From Bradyrhizobium sp. LTSP849 (GTDB lineage Bacteria; Pseudomonadota; Alphaproteobacteria; Rhizobiales; Xanthobacteraceae): 64,000 bases of DNA. The stretch is from the NCBI RefSeq assembly GCF_000938255.1, contig NZ_JYMR01000051.1:310001-374000 (forward strand), in the 5' to 3' direction. The position numbers and the translations under genes were made by a program. The stretch's first letter is position 1. Each line of letters opens with the position of its first letter. Under the pieces are notes generated by a model. The model made no database searches and was not told the origin of the DNA. It was given only the letters and a program-made list of their open reading frames with translations. This document shows positions 44,771 to 52,587 of this stretch, piece by piece.

Positions 44771-46078
44771 TCAGCTCTCACCAAACACGCGCTTGAAGAT
44801 CGTGTCGACGTGCTTGAGGTGGTAGCCAAGGTCGAACTGCTCCTCGATCTCGGCATCGGTGAGATATTTCTTCACTTCAGTGTCCTTCTTCAGCAGCTGG
44901 AGGAAGTCGCCTTCGCCGCGCCAGACCGGCATGGCGTTGCGCTGCACCAGCTTGTAGGCGTCCTCGCGGCTCGCGCCCTTCTGCGTCAGCGCCAGCATCA
45001 CGCGCTGCGAATGGATGAGCCCGCCGAGGCGGTCGAGATTCTTCTGCATGTTGGCAGGGTACACCAGCAGCTTGTCGATCAGGCCGGCCAGACGCACCAG
45101 CGCGAAGTCGAGCGTGACGGTCGCATCGGGGCCCATCATGCGCTCGGCGGAAGAGTGTGAGATGTCGCGCTCGTGCCACAGCACGACGTTCTCCAGCGCC
45201 GGCGTCACATAGGCGCGCACCATGCGGGACAGGCCGGTGAGGTTTTCCGACAGCACCGGGTTGCGCTTGTGTGGCATCGCCGACGAACCCTTCTGCCCTT
45301 CGGAGAAGAACTCTTCGGCTTCCAGAACTTCGGTGCGCTGCATGTGGCGGATCTCCACCGCGAAACGCTCGACCGAAGAGGCAATCACGCCAAGCGTCGA
45401 AAAATACATCGCGTGGCGGTCGCGCGGGATCACTTGGGTCGAGATTGGCTCAGGCACGAGCCCCATGGCCTTGGCGACATGCTCTTCGACGCGCGGATCG
45501 ATCTGCGCAAAGGTGCCGACGGCGCCCGAGATGGCGCAGGTCGCCACTTCCTTGCGCGCGGCAATCAAGCGCTCCTTGGCGCGCGAGAACTCGGCATAGG
45601 CATAAGCGAGCTTGAGGCCGAAGGTGACGGGCTCGGCATGGATGCCGTGGCTGCGGCCGATGGTCGGCGTCATCTTGTGCTCGAAGGCGCGCTTCTTCAG
45701 CGCGGCCAGCACCTTGTCGAGATCGGCGAGCAGCAAATCGGCGGCGCGGGTGAGCTGGACGTTGAGGCAGGTGTCGAGCACGTCGGAGGAGGTCATGCCC
45801 TGGTGCACGAAGCGCGCCTCGGGGCCGACGATCTCGGCGAGGTGGGTCAGGAAGGCGATGACGTCGTGCTTGGTCTCGCGCTCGATCTCGTCGATGCGGG
45901 CGACGTCGAAGGTGGCGCTGCGGGCCTTGTCCCAGACCGTCTTGGCGGCCTGTTTCGGGATCGTCCCGAGCTCAGCCAGGGCATCCGCCGCATGCGCCTC
46001 AATCTCGAACCAGATCTTGAACCGGGTCTGCGGCTCCCAGATCGAGGCCATTTCCGGGCGGGTATAGCGGGGGATCAT
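44771..46078 (-). CDS. purB: Adenylosuccinate lyase
   Basis: Catalyses two purine steps, SAICAR to AICAR and adenylosuccinate to AMP, each releasing fumarate. It has 435 residues, from the ATG at 46078 (GGAG 9 bases upstream), starting MIPRYTRPEMASIWEPQTRF. Superfamily motifs are VHQGMTSSDVLDTCL, TIGRSHGIHAEP with the catalytic His, and the flexible signature loop EGQKGSSAMPHKRNPVLSE. It is unlinked from the other pur genes here. Confidence 0.97.
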   Translation of the reverse strand: MIPRYTRPEMASIWEPQTRFKIWFEIEAHAADALAELGTIPKQAAKTVWDKARSATFDVARIDEIERETKHDVIAFLTHLAEIVGPEARFVHQGMTSSDVLDTCLNVQLTRAADLLLADLDKVLAALKKRAFEHKMTPTIGRSHGIHAEPVTFGLKLAYAYAEFSRAKERLIAARKEVATCAISGAVGTFAQIDPRVEEHVAKAMGLVPEPISTQVIPRDRHAMYFSTLGVIASSVERFAVEIRHMQRTEVLEAEEFFSEGQKGSSAMPHKRNPVLSENLTGLSRMVRAYVTPALENVVLWHERDISHSSAERMMGPDATVTLDFALVRLAGLIDKLLVYPANMQKNLDRLGGLIHSQRVMLALTQKGASREDAYKLVQRNAMPVWRGEGDFLQLLKKDTEVKKYLTDAEIEEQFDLGYHLKHVDTIFKRVFGES

Positions 46079-46303
46079 CTGACGGCTCCAAAGCGGCGGG
46101 TAGGGCGCGCCCCAAGGCAAGCAAGAAGGGGCGCGGCTCCGGCCAAAATACTGTTTACGCTGCGATTTAGCAGAGCGGGGAGAGCGAAACAAACGGTCCG
46201 GCCGAGGGAACGGGGGATGACCAGGGGCTATCGACCAGACCGTCCGGTGAGGCCAAGGGCGAGCCGGATCTCAGAGATTAACTATCAATCACGGATCATT
46301 GAC

Positions 46304-46325
46304 TGACAGATATTGAAATCTGTCA
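46304..46325. other. Palindrome in the 578-base purB-tetR gap
   Basis: TGACAGAT-ATTGAA-ATCTGTCA is a perfect inverted repeat with 8 bp arms. The surrounding 46270-46500 is richer in A and T than its flanks. The gap (46079-46656) also holds one small ORF at 46464. The palindrome could be an operator, possibly for the TetR regulator, or a small-RNA hairpin. Confidence 0.4.
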
Positions 46326-46463
46326 TCGAGACGTGTATATCCGTTGTCGGACGCTCCGATTGGGCGTCTGGCGGCAGACCCGGAGGCTCGACGTCCCAAA
46401 CAAATGGGGATCGAGGGTCGAAATTGAACAACGGGAACCGCCTGTGTTTGGAGACTTACGACA

Positions 46464-46565
46464 ATGACGACCGAAATCATCCATCTCACTGGTACGATTG
46501 GGCATTGGCTCAATCTGCTGGTTGCGCGCCAGATCGCGGCGCAGGCTGCAAAACTGCCTCATTAA
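46464..46565 (+). CDS. Candidate 33-residue small protein
   Basis: ATG at 46464 with GGAG 10 bases upstream, encoding MTTEIIHLTGTIGHWLNLLV and then ARQIAAQAAKLPH. The product looks like an amphipathic helix with no Arg-rich shadow character. It lies in a non-coding gap before the TetR gene. Length alone cannot prove it is translated. Confidence 0.4.
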   Translation: MTTEIIHLTGTIGHWLNLLVARQIAAQAAKLPH

Positions 46566-46656
46566 GGCGAGAGCTTTCCGAAACGGCCGGCACGGGCGCT
46601 TCGGAAGCAGCTCCATCGCCGGGTAACTGAGCCCTTAAAGGGAACATGGTGCTGGC

Positions 46657-47241
46657 ATGAACGAAGCCGTTATCTTGACGCCGGAGCGGATCCTCGAAGT
46701 CACCGAGGACGTGTTGCGGCGCTACGGACTCGCCAAGGCCACCGTGGTCGACGTTGCCCGTGCGCTCGATGTGAGCCACGGCAGCGTCTATCGCCATTTC
46801 CCGAGCAAGGCCTCGCTGCGCGAGGCGGTTGCCAAACGCTGGCTCGACCGCATCGACGGACCGCTGCGCCAGATCGCTGAGGAGCAGGGCCCAGCGCCGG
46901 TGCGGCTCGACCGCTGGCTGCGCACGCTGTTCGCCGCCAAGCGTTCGCGTGTGCTCGACGACCCCGAAATGTTCGAGACCTATCTGACGCTGGCGCGCGA
47001 AGCGTGCGCGGCCGTCAGGTGTCACAAGGACACCATGATCGACCAGATCGCGGCGATCCTGACCGACGGCGTGAAGCAGGGCGTATTCGATGTGAGCGAC
47101 GTCAAGACCACCGCACGCGCGATCTTCGATGCCACCGTCCGCTTCCACCATCCGGCCCATGCCGACGAGTGGAAAGACGCCGATCTGCCCGCGCGCGTCG
47201 ACGCGACGCTTGCGCTGCTGCTGCGCGGGTTGAAGGCTTAG
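46657..47241 (+). CDS. TetR-family transcriptional regulator
   Basis: Repressor-type protein of 194 residues. The N-terminal helix-turn-helix lies at about 12-57 (YGLAKATVVDVARALDVSHGSVYRHFPSKASL), followed by a helical ligand-binding domain. No cognate enzyme or efflux gene is adjacent; the candidate operator is the upstream palindrome at 46304. The inducer is unknown. Confidence 0.92.
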   Translation: MNEAVILTPERILEVTEDVLRRYGLAKATVVDVARALDVSHGSVYRHFPSKASLREAVAKRWLDRIDGPLRQIAEEQGPAPVRLDRWLRTLFAAKRSRVLDDPEMFETYLTLAREACAAVRCHKDTMIDQIAAILTDGVKQGVFDVSDVKTTARAIFDATVRFHHPAHADEWKDADLPARVDATLALLLRGLKA

Positions 47242-47260
47242 AACCACGAGTGACGCTGCA

Positions 47261-47410
47261 CCCTCGCCCCTTGTGGGAGGGGTGGCTCGCCGCAAGGCGG
47301 CGAGACGGGTGAGGGGTTTGCCTCCGCGGAGGACCCTTTCAGATTGACGCGCGCGGATAGAACCCCTCATCCGGCGCTTCGCGCCACCTTCTCCCACAAG
47401 GGGAAAAGGG
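47261..47410. repeat. Intergenic repeat, CCCTCGCCCCTTGTGGGAG...CTCCCACAAGGGG type
   Basis: Outer arms CCCCTTGTGGGAG and CTCCCACAAGGGG, with inner hairpins (CTCGCCGCAAGGCGGCGAG; GGCGCTTCGCGCC; GGGTGAGGGG/CCCCTCATCC). It fills the convergent gap between the TetR gene and the NarL-type regulator and can act as a two-way 3' structure. Confidence 0.8.
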
Positions 47411-47440
47411 AGAAACGCACGGTTCGCACCTCAGACAAAT

Positions 47441-48094
47441 CTAAATCCTCGTCAGCCCACAACTCGCTGCCAGCCGCACGAGTTGCGCGTCCGTGCGTGC
47501 GCCGGTCTTGGTCTTGATCAGATAGTGATAGTTCTGGACCGTCTTGACGCTGAGATTGAGATGCGTCGCGATCTGCTCGGTGGTGGCGCCGCCGGCGAAT
47601 TGACGCAGGATCTCGATCTCGCGCTCGCCCAATTGATCCAGCACGGATCCGGTTGGTGACAGGCTATCCTCGGCCAGCACATGCGCGATGTCGTCGCTCA
47701 TGGCGCGCTCGCCGCGGGCCACAGTGCGGATGGCGTTGACGACGGCGGATGGTTCGCTGCTCTTAGTGACGAAGCCAGAGGCCCCGGCATTGAAGGCGGC
47801 TTTCACCAGCACAGCCTCGTTGTGCATGGTGAAGACGAGAATGCGTGCCCGCGGACTGCGGGCGCGGATGTTGCGGATCGCCTCAAGCCCGCTGGCGCCG
47901 GGCATCGTGATATCCATCACGATGACGTCGGGGTCATGAACCTTGAAGGCGCTATAGGCATCCGCGGCATTGTCGGCTTCCGCCACGACATGGAGATCGC
48001 CCTGGCTCTCCAGCACGCGCCGGTAGCCCTGGCGGACGATCGGATGGTCATCGACCAGCAGCACGGAGATGCCTGTTGCCGCGACCTCGCTCAT
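47441..48094 (-). CDS. NarL/FixJ-type response regulator
   Basis: Two-domain regulator of 217 residues. The receiver (about 8-125) has LLVDDHPIVRQ and the phospho-acceptor in VIVMDITMPGASGLEA. The LuxR-type helix-turn-helix (about 150-210) is LGEREIEILRQFAGGATTEQIATHLNLSVKTVQNY. It starts 7 bases after the stop of its kinase on the same strand, a clear pair. Confidence 0.94.
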   Translation of the reverse strand: MSEVAATGISVLLVDDHPIVRQGYRRVLESQGDLHVVAEADNAADAYSAFKVHDPDVIVMDITMPGASGLEAIRNIRARSPRARILVFTMHNEAVLVKAAFNAGASGFVTKSSEPSAVVNAIRTVARGERAMSDDIAHVLAEDSLSPTGSVLDQLGEREIEILRQFAGGATTEQIATHLNLSVKTVQNYHYLIKTKTGARTDAQLVRLAASCGLTRI

Positions 48095-48101
48095 ATCGGC
48101 C

Positions 48102-49472
48102 TCACGCGGCGAGCGGGATGGTGGCGGCGACGCTGAGTCCGCGATTGGCCGGCAGGATCGACAGCGAGCCGCCGGCGGCTGTCACGCGCTCGCGGATGCC
48201 GGTGAGCCCAAAACCGGCCGACTGCGCCACGCGTGCCGCATCACCGCCGCCATCGTCCTCGACACGGATCAGCAACGTATCATCCTCGCCCACACAGCGT
48301 TCGACGTGCAAGGAGATCTCGCGTGCGGCGCCGTGGCGCAGCGCGTTGGTCAGGCATTCCTGGGCGACGCGATAGGCGGTCGTCGCGACCGGGCCGCTGA
48401 TGTCGGTGAGGTCGCCCCTGAGATCGAGCTGGATCGTCGGCTGTGTCGCACTTTGCGAACGCCAGCTGTCGACGAGATTGACGAGGCTCGCCTCCAGCCC
48501 GAGCTCCTCGGGCAGGGGATTGCGCAGACGCTTCAGCGCATCGCGCAGCGACGCCATCAGCTGATGCGTGGCCTGCGAGATCATGCGCGCGTCCTGCGCG
48601 ATGCCGTTGTCCTTTTTCTCCTTCACGCTCGCTGTTTCGATGGTGTTGGCGAAGGCGAGGATGGCGGAGAGATTTTGCCCGAATTCGTCATGCAGCTCGC
48701 GGGCGAGCGCGCGGCGTTCATCGTCGCGAATCTCGATCAGGCGCCGTGTCAGTGCAGCGCGCTGCTCCGTGGCTTCTTCCAGCTGGCCGCCGAGTTTCTC
48801 CACTGCGCCGCCGATCATCGCAAGCTCCATGGAGCGGAAGCGGGGCAGCTTCGTGCGATACTGGCCGCGCGCCATGCGCTGCAAGGCGATGACAATGGCG
48901 CGTGCCGGCGCCAGCGTGTGCGCGATCGCGATTGACGCGAGCAGTGCAATCGCCGCCGCCATCAGCAGCGCGACGTCGATCACGTTGAGGATGTACTCCC
49001 AGGCGAGCGAGATGGTGGCCGCCGCATCCGGCGTCGCGACGACGGTGCCGGCCGTTGCGGCGCGGGGACTGACGGGACGCACCACCTCGGCATGGCTGCC
49101 GAGGAAGGTCGGCACGATCGACGCAAACCAGCGCGGCGGCGTCTTGCCTAGCCCCTCGCTCTGGCCGCAGAGTGGCTTTTCGAATGCGATGGCCGGCTGG
49201 AACTCGATGCAGACTCCGGGGGAGATCAGTTTCATCATATCGAGGGTGCGCCAGTCCGGAACCGGCAGAAGATGCTCGCGCGCTCTGTTGCTGCGCAGCA
49301 AGAGCTCGTGCCAGTACAGCGCCTGAAGCGCTTGCGCGACCCGCTGCGCGGAGGCCGCGGTGGCCCGGTCGATGCTGCGATAGGCGTCGAATGTGGCCCA
49401 TACGGTCGCGGCTCCCAGACAGAGCGCGACGATGAGAAGCAGACGGGCGACGAGCTGAAGCACGAGGCGCAT
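48102..49472 (-). CDS. NarX/UhpB-type membrane sensor histidine kinase
   Basis: Kinase of 456 residues. TM1 is at about 5-25 and TM2 at about 170-195, enclosing a periplasmic loop of about 145 residues with two Cys (PGVCIEF, PLCGQ). A HAMP-like linker follows. The HisKA_3 motif is RALARELHDEFGQNLSAIL near residue 265, and the HATPase has AYRVAQECLTNALRHG and DDGGG. GAGGG precedes the ATG at 49472. It forms an operon with the NarL-type regulator and faces the TolQ-like operon across 199 bases, which the pair may control. Confidence 0.92.
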   Translation of the reverse strand: MRLVLQLVARLLLIVALCLGAATVWATFDAYRSIDRATAASAQRVAQALQALYWHELLLRSNRAREHLLPVPDWRTLDMMKLISPGVCIEFQPAIAFEKPLCGQSEGLGKTPPRWFASIVPTFLGSHAEVVRPVSPRAATAGTVVATPDAAATISLAWEYILNVIDVALLMAAAIALLASIAIAHTLAPARAIVIALQRMARGQYRTKLPRFRSMELAMIGGAVEKLGGQLEEATEQRAALTRRLIEIRDDERRALARELHDEFGQNLSAILAFANTIETASVKEKKDNGIAQDARMISQATHQLMASLRDALKRLRNPLPEELGLEASLVNLVDSWRSQSATQPTIQLDLRGDLTDISGPVATTAYRVAQECLTNALRHGAAREISLHVERCVGEDDTLLIRVEDDGGGDAARVAQSAGFGLTGIRERVTAAGGSLSILPANRGLSVAATIPLAA

Positions 49473-49671
49473 GCGATCACCCTCAACGTTTGGTAAGGTC
49501 AGCCTAACAACGCCGTCGTGCCTTGCCAATCGCAGGGAACGGCAGGATCGCTGCTCGGGCAAATTTCCCAAGCCGGATTAGGCATGGCTCTTTGGACTGG
49601 GCGCGACGGCTCTGATCTAATCGGCCAGAAATCCTTACAGGCCAATCGTTGCTGGCCAGGAGCGGTGCAGC

Positions 49672-50442
49672 ATGAGTTCGATGACGATTGGTCCGACCGT
49701 GCGCCAACCAGCCGACCCATCCGAGCGCAGCGCGCTCTTGTTCTGGATGATCTTCACCGGGCTATCGATCTTCGCCGTCTTCTTGTTGTGGCGCTTCGGC
49801 CTGATCCATCTGATGTTGACCTCGGACCGGACCTATATCTCCAGCGTGATCGCGCTGCTCTACGTCGTCACCTGCGGTCACTGTTTTCTACGGACGCGGG
49901 CGATTGCGCGCGAGGGCGCGGCGGCACGGCGCTGCCGCGCGGTGCTGTCGGCGCCCGAGGGCAGCAAGGCGCTCGACGCCGGCGCGACCTCGCTGCCGCG
50001 CGGGTTGGTGCGGGACCACATCGATAGCCTTGTGACCAAGGCGGCCGCGCAGGACTACCGGCCGGTCGACCAGACGCTGCTGCTGCGCACGCTCGCCGAC
50101 CGCCTGCGCGGCTCCAACGGGTTTGGCGCCTTCGTCTCGGATACGTTGATGAAGCTCGGCCTGCTCGGCACCATCATCGGCTTCATCATCATGCTGGCGC
50201 CGATCGCCGGGCTCGATGCCGCCGACAAGGTCGCAATGCGCTCCTCGATGGGATTGATGAGCGACGGCATGGCGGTCGCGATGTACACGACGCTGGCCGG
50301 CCTCGTCGGCTCCATCCTGGTCCGCATTCAGTACTACATGCTCGATACCGCGACCCAGCGGGTATTTTCGGATGCCGTGGTCCTGACCGAGACCTATGTC
50401 ACGCCGGCTCTGGAACGCAGGCGTCCGGGAACGCCGACATGA
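49672..50442 (+). CDS. MotA/TolQ/ExbB-like proton-channel protein
   Basis: Inner-membrane protein of 256 residues. TM segments are near 22-41 and 57-75, with TM2/TM3-type helices near 155-178 (LMKLGLLGTIIGFIIMLAPI) and 200-225 (AVAMYTTLAGLVGSILVRI); these match the TolQ/ExbB/MotA pore helices. The family couples proton flow to motion of partner proteins in the periplasm. AGGAG precedes the ATG. The next start overlaps its stop by 4 bases. Confidence 0.85.
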   Translation: MSSMTIGPTVRQPADPSERSALLFWMIFTGLSIFAVFLLWRFGLIHLMLTSDRTYISSVIALLYVVTCGHCFLRTRAIAREGAAARRCRAVLSAPEGSKALDAGATSLPRGLVRDHIDSLVTKAAAQDYRPVDQTLLLRTLADRLRGSNGFGAFVSDTLMKLGLLGTIIGFIIMLAPIAGLDAADKVAMRSSMGLMSDGMAVAMYTTLAGLVGSILVRIQYYMLDTATQRVFSDAVVLTETYVTPALERRRPGTPT

Positions 50443-51125
50443 TGGATGATTTCGGCCTCTATCCGCGTGAGGAGCCGTTCGATCCGCTGGGCGTGATGCT
50501 GTTCAAGGCGCTCCAGGTGGTCGCCTTCCTGTTCTTTCTCGCGCTGCTTGCGGTCTCGCCGGACGCCAAGGAGGGCAAGATCGACTCCAAGGCCGAGTTC
50601 ATGATCACGCTGGACTGGCCGGACAATCATCCCGACGATCTCGACCTGTTCGTGCAGGATCCCGCCGGCAACATTGCCTGGTATCGCCATCGCGAGGCGG
50701 GCTTCCTCACGCTCGATCGCGACGACCGGGGCGGGGCCAACGACTTCATCATGGTCAACGGCAAGAAGATCGCCTCGCCCATCCGCGAGGAGATCGTAAC
50801 GGTGCGCGGCATCGTCGCCGGCGAATACACCGTCAACGTCTCGCATTTCGTGGCCACGACCGGCGAGCCGGTGACGGCCAATGTGAAGGTGCAGAAACTG
50901 AATCCGACCGCGCAGGTGGTCTTCGACAACAAATTCACGCTCGACCACACCGGTGACGAGAAGACCGCGGTGCGGTTTCGGCTCGATTCCGAAGGCAAGG
51001 TGGTCAATGTGGACCAGCGGCCGAAATCGCTGCTGGAGACGTTCCGCAGCGGCTGGCGCAACGGCGCCGATCTCGACCCGAGCACCGGTGTGAGCAAGAA
51101 CGCTGCGAGGGTGCGCCGTGACTAG
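50439..51125 (+). CDS. TM-anchored periplasmic protein with DUF2135-like domain
   Basis: Protein of 228 residues. One membrane anchor at about 20-41 follows a short cytoplasmic N-terminus, the topology of ExbD/TolR. The outer part is not ExbD-like: LDWPDNHPDDLDLFVQDPAG, GFLTLDRDDRGGAND and GEYTVNVSHF resemble the calcium-site style of DUF2135/YfaP-like domains. It overlaps its neighbours on both sides (4 and 8 bases), so it is very likely the working partner of the TolQ-like channel. The family match is by eye only. Confidence 0.75.
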   Translation: MMDDFGLYPREEPFDPLGVMLFKALQVVAFLFFLALLAVSPDAKEGKIDSKAEFMITLDWPDNHPDDLDLFVQDPAGNIAWYRHREAGFLTLDRDDRGGANDFIMVNGKKIASPIREEIVTVRGIVAGEYTVNVSHFVATTGEPVTANVKVQKLNPTAQVVFDNKFTLDHTGDEKTAVRFRLDSEGKVVNVDQRPKSLLETFRSGWRNGADLDPSTGVSKNAARVRRD

Positions 51126-51723
51126 CCTGCCGACGATCATACTTACGCTATCGGTCGCCTACGCCGTGATCGGTGCACTGCTGCTGGTCGTGCTGGTCTA
51201 TGCGCGTCTGCACTGGTCGCTGAAAGCGGTCGCGGTGGTCGTGACCAGCGCCTTCTATGTCGTCAGCTTCACGGAAATGCGCGGGCTGCTTGGCTGGGCC
51301 AGCACCGACAGGCTGCCGACCTCCTTCAAGCTGCTCCAGGCCCGCATTGTCGAGCCGCATTCGCTGGAGGGCGATCCCGGCTCGATCTATCTGTGGGTCG
51401 AGGAACTGGACGAGGACCATCGCCCGAGCGGCATCCCCCGGGCGTTTCGCGTGCCCTATAATGACACGCTGGCCGACAAGACCCACGCGGCGCAGAACGA
51501 GATCGCGGCCGGGCATCCGCAAGGCGGGCGCGCCGCGGACTTTGGCGGCGGCGAGGGGAGCCTGATCGACATGGTCCGGGAATATGTGACGCCCAAGGTC
51601 ATTCTCGAGACCAGCGGCGGCGACTCCTCGACCGGCGAGTTCAATGCGCCGCCGGCCGGCGCCCAAGGCGCCGTGTTCACGCCGCTGCCGCCGCCCCGGA
51701 TGCCGCCCAAGGACGAGCAATAG
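51118..51723 (+). CDS. Membrane protein of unknown function, third gene of the TolQ-like operon
   Basis: Protein of 201 residues from a GTG overlapping the previous stop by 8 bases. Two N-terminal membrane segments (about 8-28 and 35-52) are followed by a soluble part of about 150 residues with YLWVEELDEDHRPSGIPRAFRVPYND and a Pro-rich end (PLPPPRMPPKDEQ). No family is recognised. The overlap pattern argues for a three-component membrane complex. Confidence 0.78.
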   Translation: MTSLPTIILTLSVAYAVIGALLLVVLVYARLHWSLKAVAVVVTSAFYVVSFTEMRGLLGWASTDRLPTSFKLLQARIVEPHSLEGDPGSIYLWVEELDEDHRPSGIPRAFRVPYNDTLADKTHAAQNEIAAGHPQGGRAADFGGGEGSLIDMVREYVTPKVILETSGGDSSTGEFNAPPAGAQGAVFTPLPPPRMPPKDEQ

Positions 51724-51788
51724 GCTCTTCACCATCACATCAGCGGTGCGCTGGTAAACCGTCTCGCGCTGGCGCATCTTGTTGACCT

Positions 51789-51830
51789 CCCTCAATTTGG
51801 CCTTATCGGCTTCCAATAAGAATTTGAGGG
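51789..51830 (+). promoter_or_regulatory. Hairpin next to the start of the phosphoesterase gene
   Basis: CCCTCAA (51789-51795) pairs with TTGAGGG (51824-51830), with inner CTTAT/ATAAG pairing. The structure fills the 117-base gap after the TolQ-like operon and ends next to the GGTGGAGGG ribosome site of the GTG at 51841. It may separate the two transcription units or tune translation. Confidence 0.4.
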
Positions 51831-51840
51831 TGGAGGGTGC

Positions 51841-52581
51841 GTGCTTCTCGCGGTTTTCTCGGATATCCACGGCAACCGGCAGGCGTTCGAGGCGTGTCTG
51901 AAGGTGGCGCGTGCGAAGGGCGCGGAGCGGTTCATCCTGCTCGGCGATTTCGTCGGCTATGGCGCCGATCCGGAATGGGTCGTGGATACCGCGATGGAAC
52001 TGGTCGCCGATGGTGCCGTCGCTGTACGCGGCAATCATGACGAAGCCGTCAGCACGACGACCGAGACCATGAATGTCGAGGCGCAGATCGCGATCGAATG
52101 GACCCGCGGGCGCCTCGACGTGGCGCAGCGGCGCTTCCTGGCCGAGCTGCCGATGCGCGTGGAGGACAACGGCCGGTTGTTCGTGCATTCGGAGGCCTCG
52201 AGCCCCCAGCGCTGGCACTATATCCGCTCGACGGCGGATGCGGCCAAGAGCCTGATCTCGACGCCTTCCCACGTCACCTTCTGCGGCCACATCCACCGGC
52301 CCGCGCTCTATTCGATGTCGGTGACGGCGAAGATGACGAGTTTTGTGCCCAAGACCGACGTCTCGGTGCAGCTCCTGCGTGGGCGGCAATGGCTCGCCGT
52401 GCTCGGCTCGGTCGGCCAGCCCCGCGACGGCGATCCGGCGGCTGCCTTCGTGCTGTTCGACACCGTCTCCTGCGAGATCACCTATTGCCGCGTGCCCTAT
52501 GACGTCGCGACCGCGGCGAACAGGATCCGCGAGAACGGCCTGCCGCCCTGGCTCGCCGACCGATTGTTGCAGGGGCGCTAG
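51841..52581 (+). CDS. Metallophosphoesterase (YfcE-like)
   Basis: Di-metal phosphoesterase of 246 residues. The motifs are in order: FSDIHGN (residue 6 onward), GDFVGYGADP, GNHDEAV near residue 61, and CGHIHRPAL near residue 145. GTG start with GGTGGAGGG just before. It is 6 bases from the kinase-USP gene, so it may reverse that kinase's phosphorylation or act on a cyclic nucleotide; this pairing is inferred. Confidence 0.88.
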   Translation: MLLAVFSDIHGNRQAFEACLKVARAKGAERFILLGDFVGYGADPEWVVDTAMELVADGAVAVRGNHDEAVSTTTETMNVEAQIAIEWTRGRLDVAQRRFLAELPMRVEDNGRLFVHSEASSPQRWHYIRSTADAAKSLISTPSHVTFCGHIHRPALYSMSVTAKMTSFVPKTDVSVQLLRGRQWLAVLGSVGQPRDGDPAAAFVLFDTVSCEITYCRVPYDVATAANRIRENGLPPWLADRLLQGR

Positions 52582-52587
52582 AAGCCG

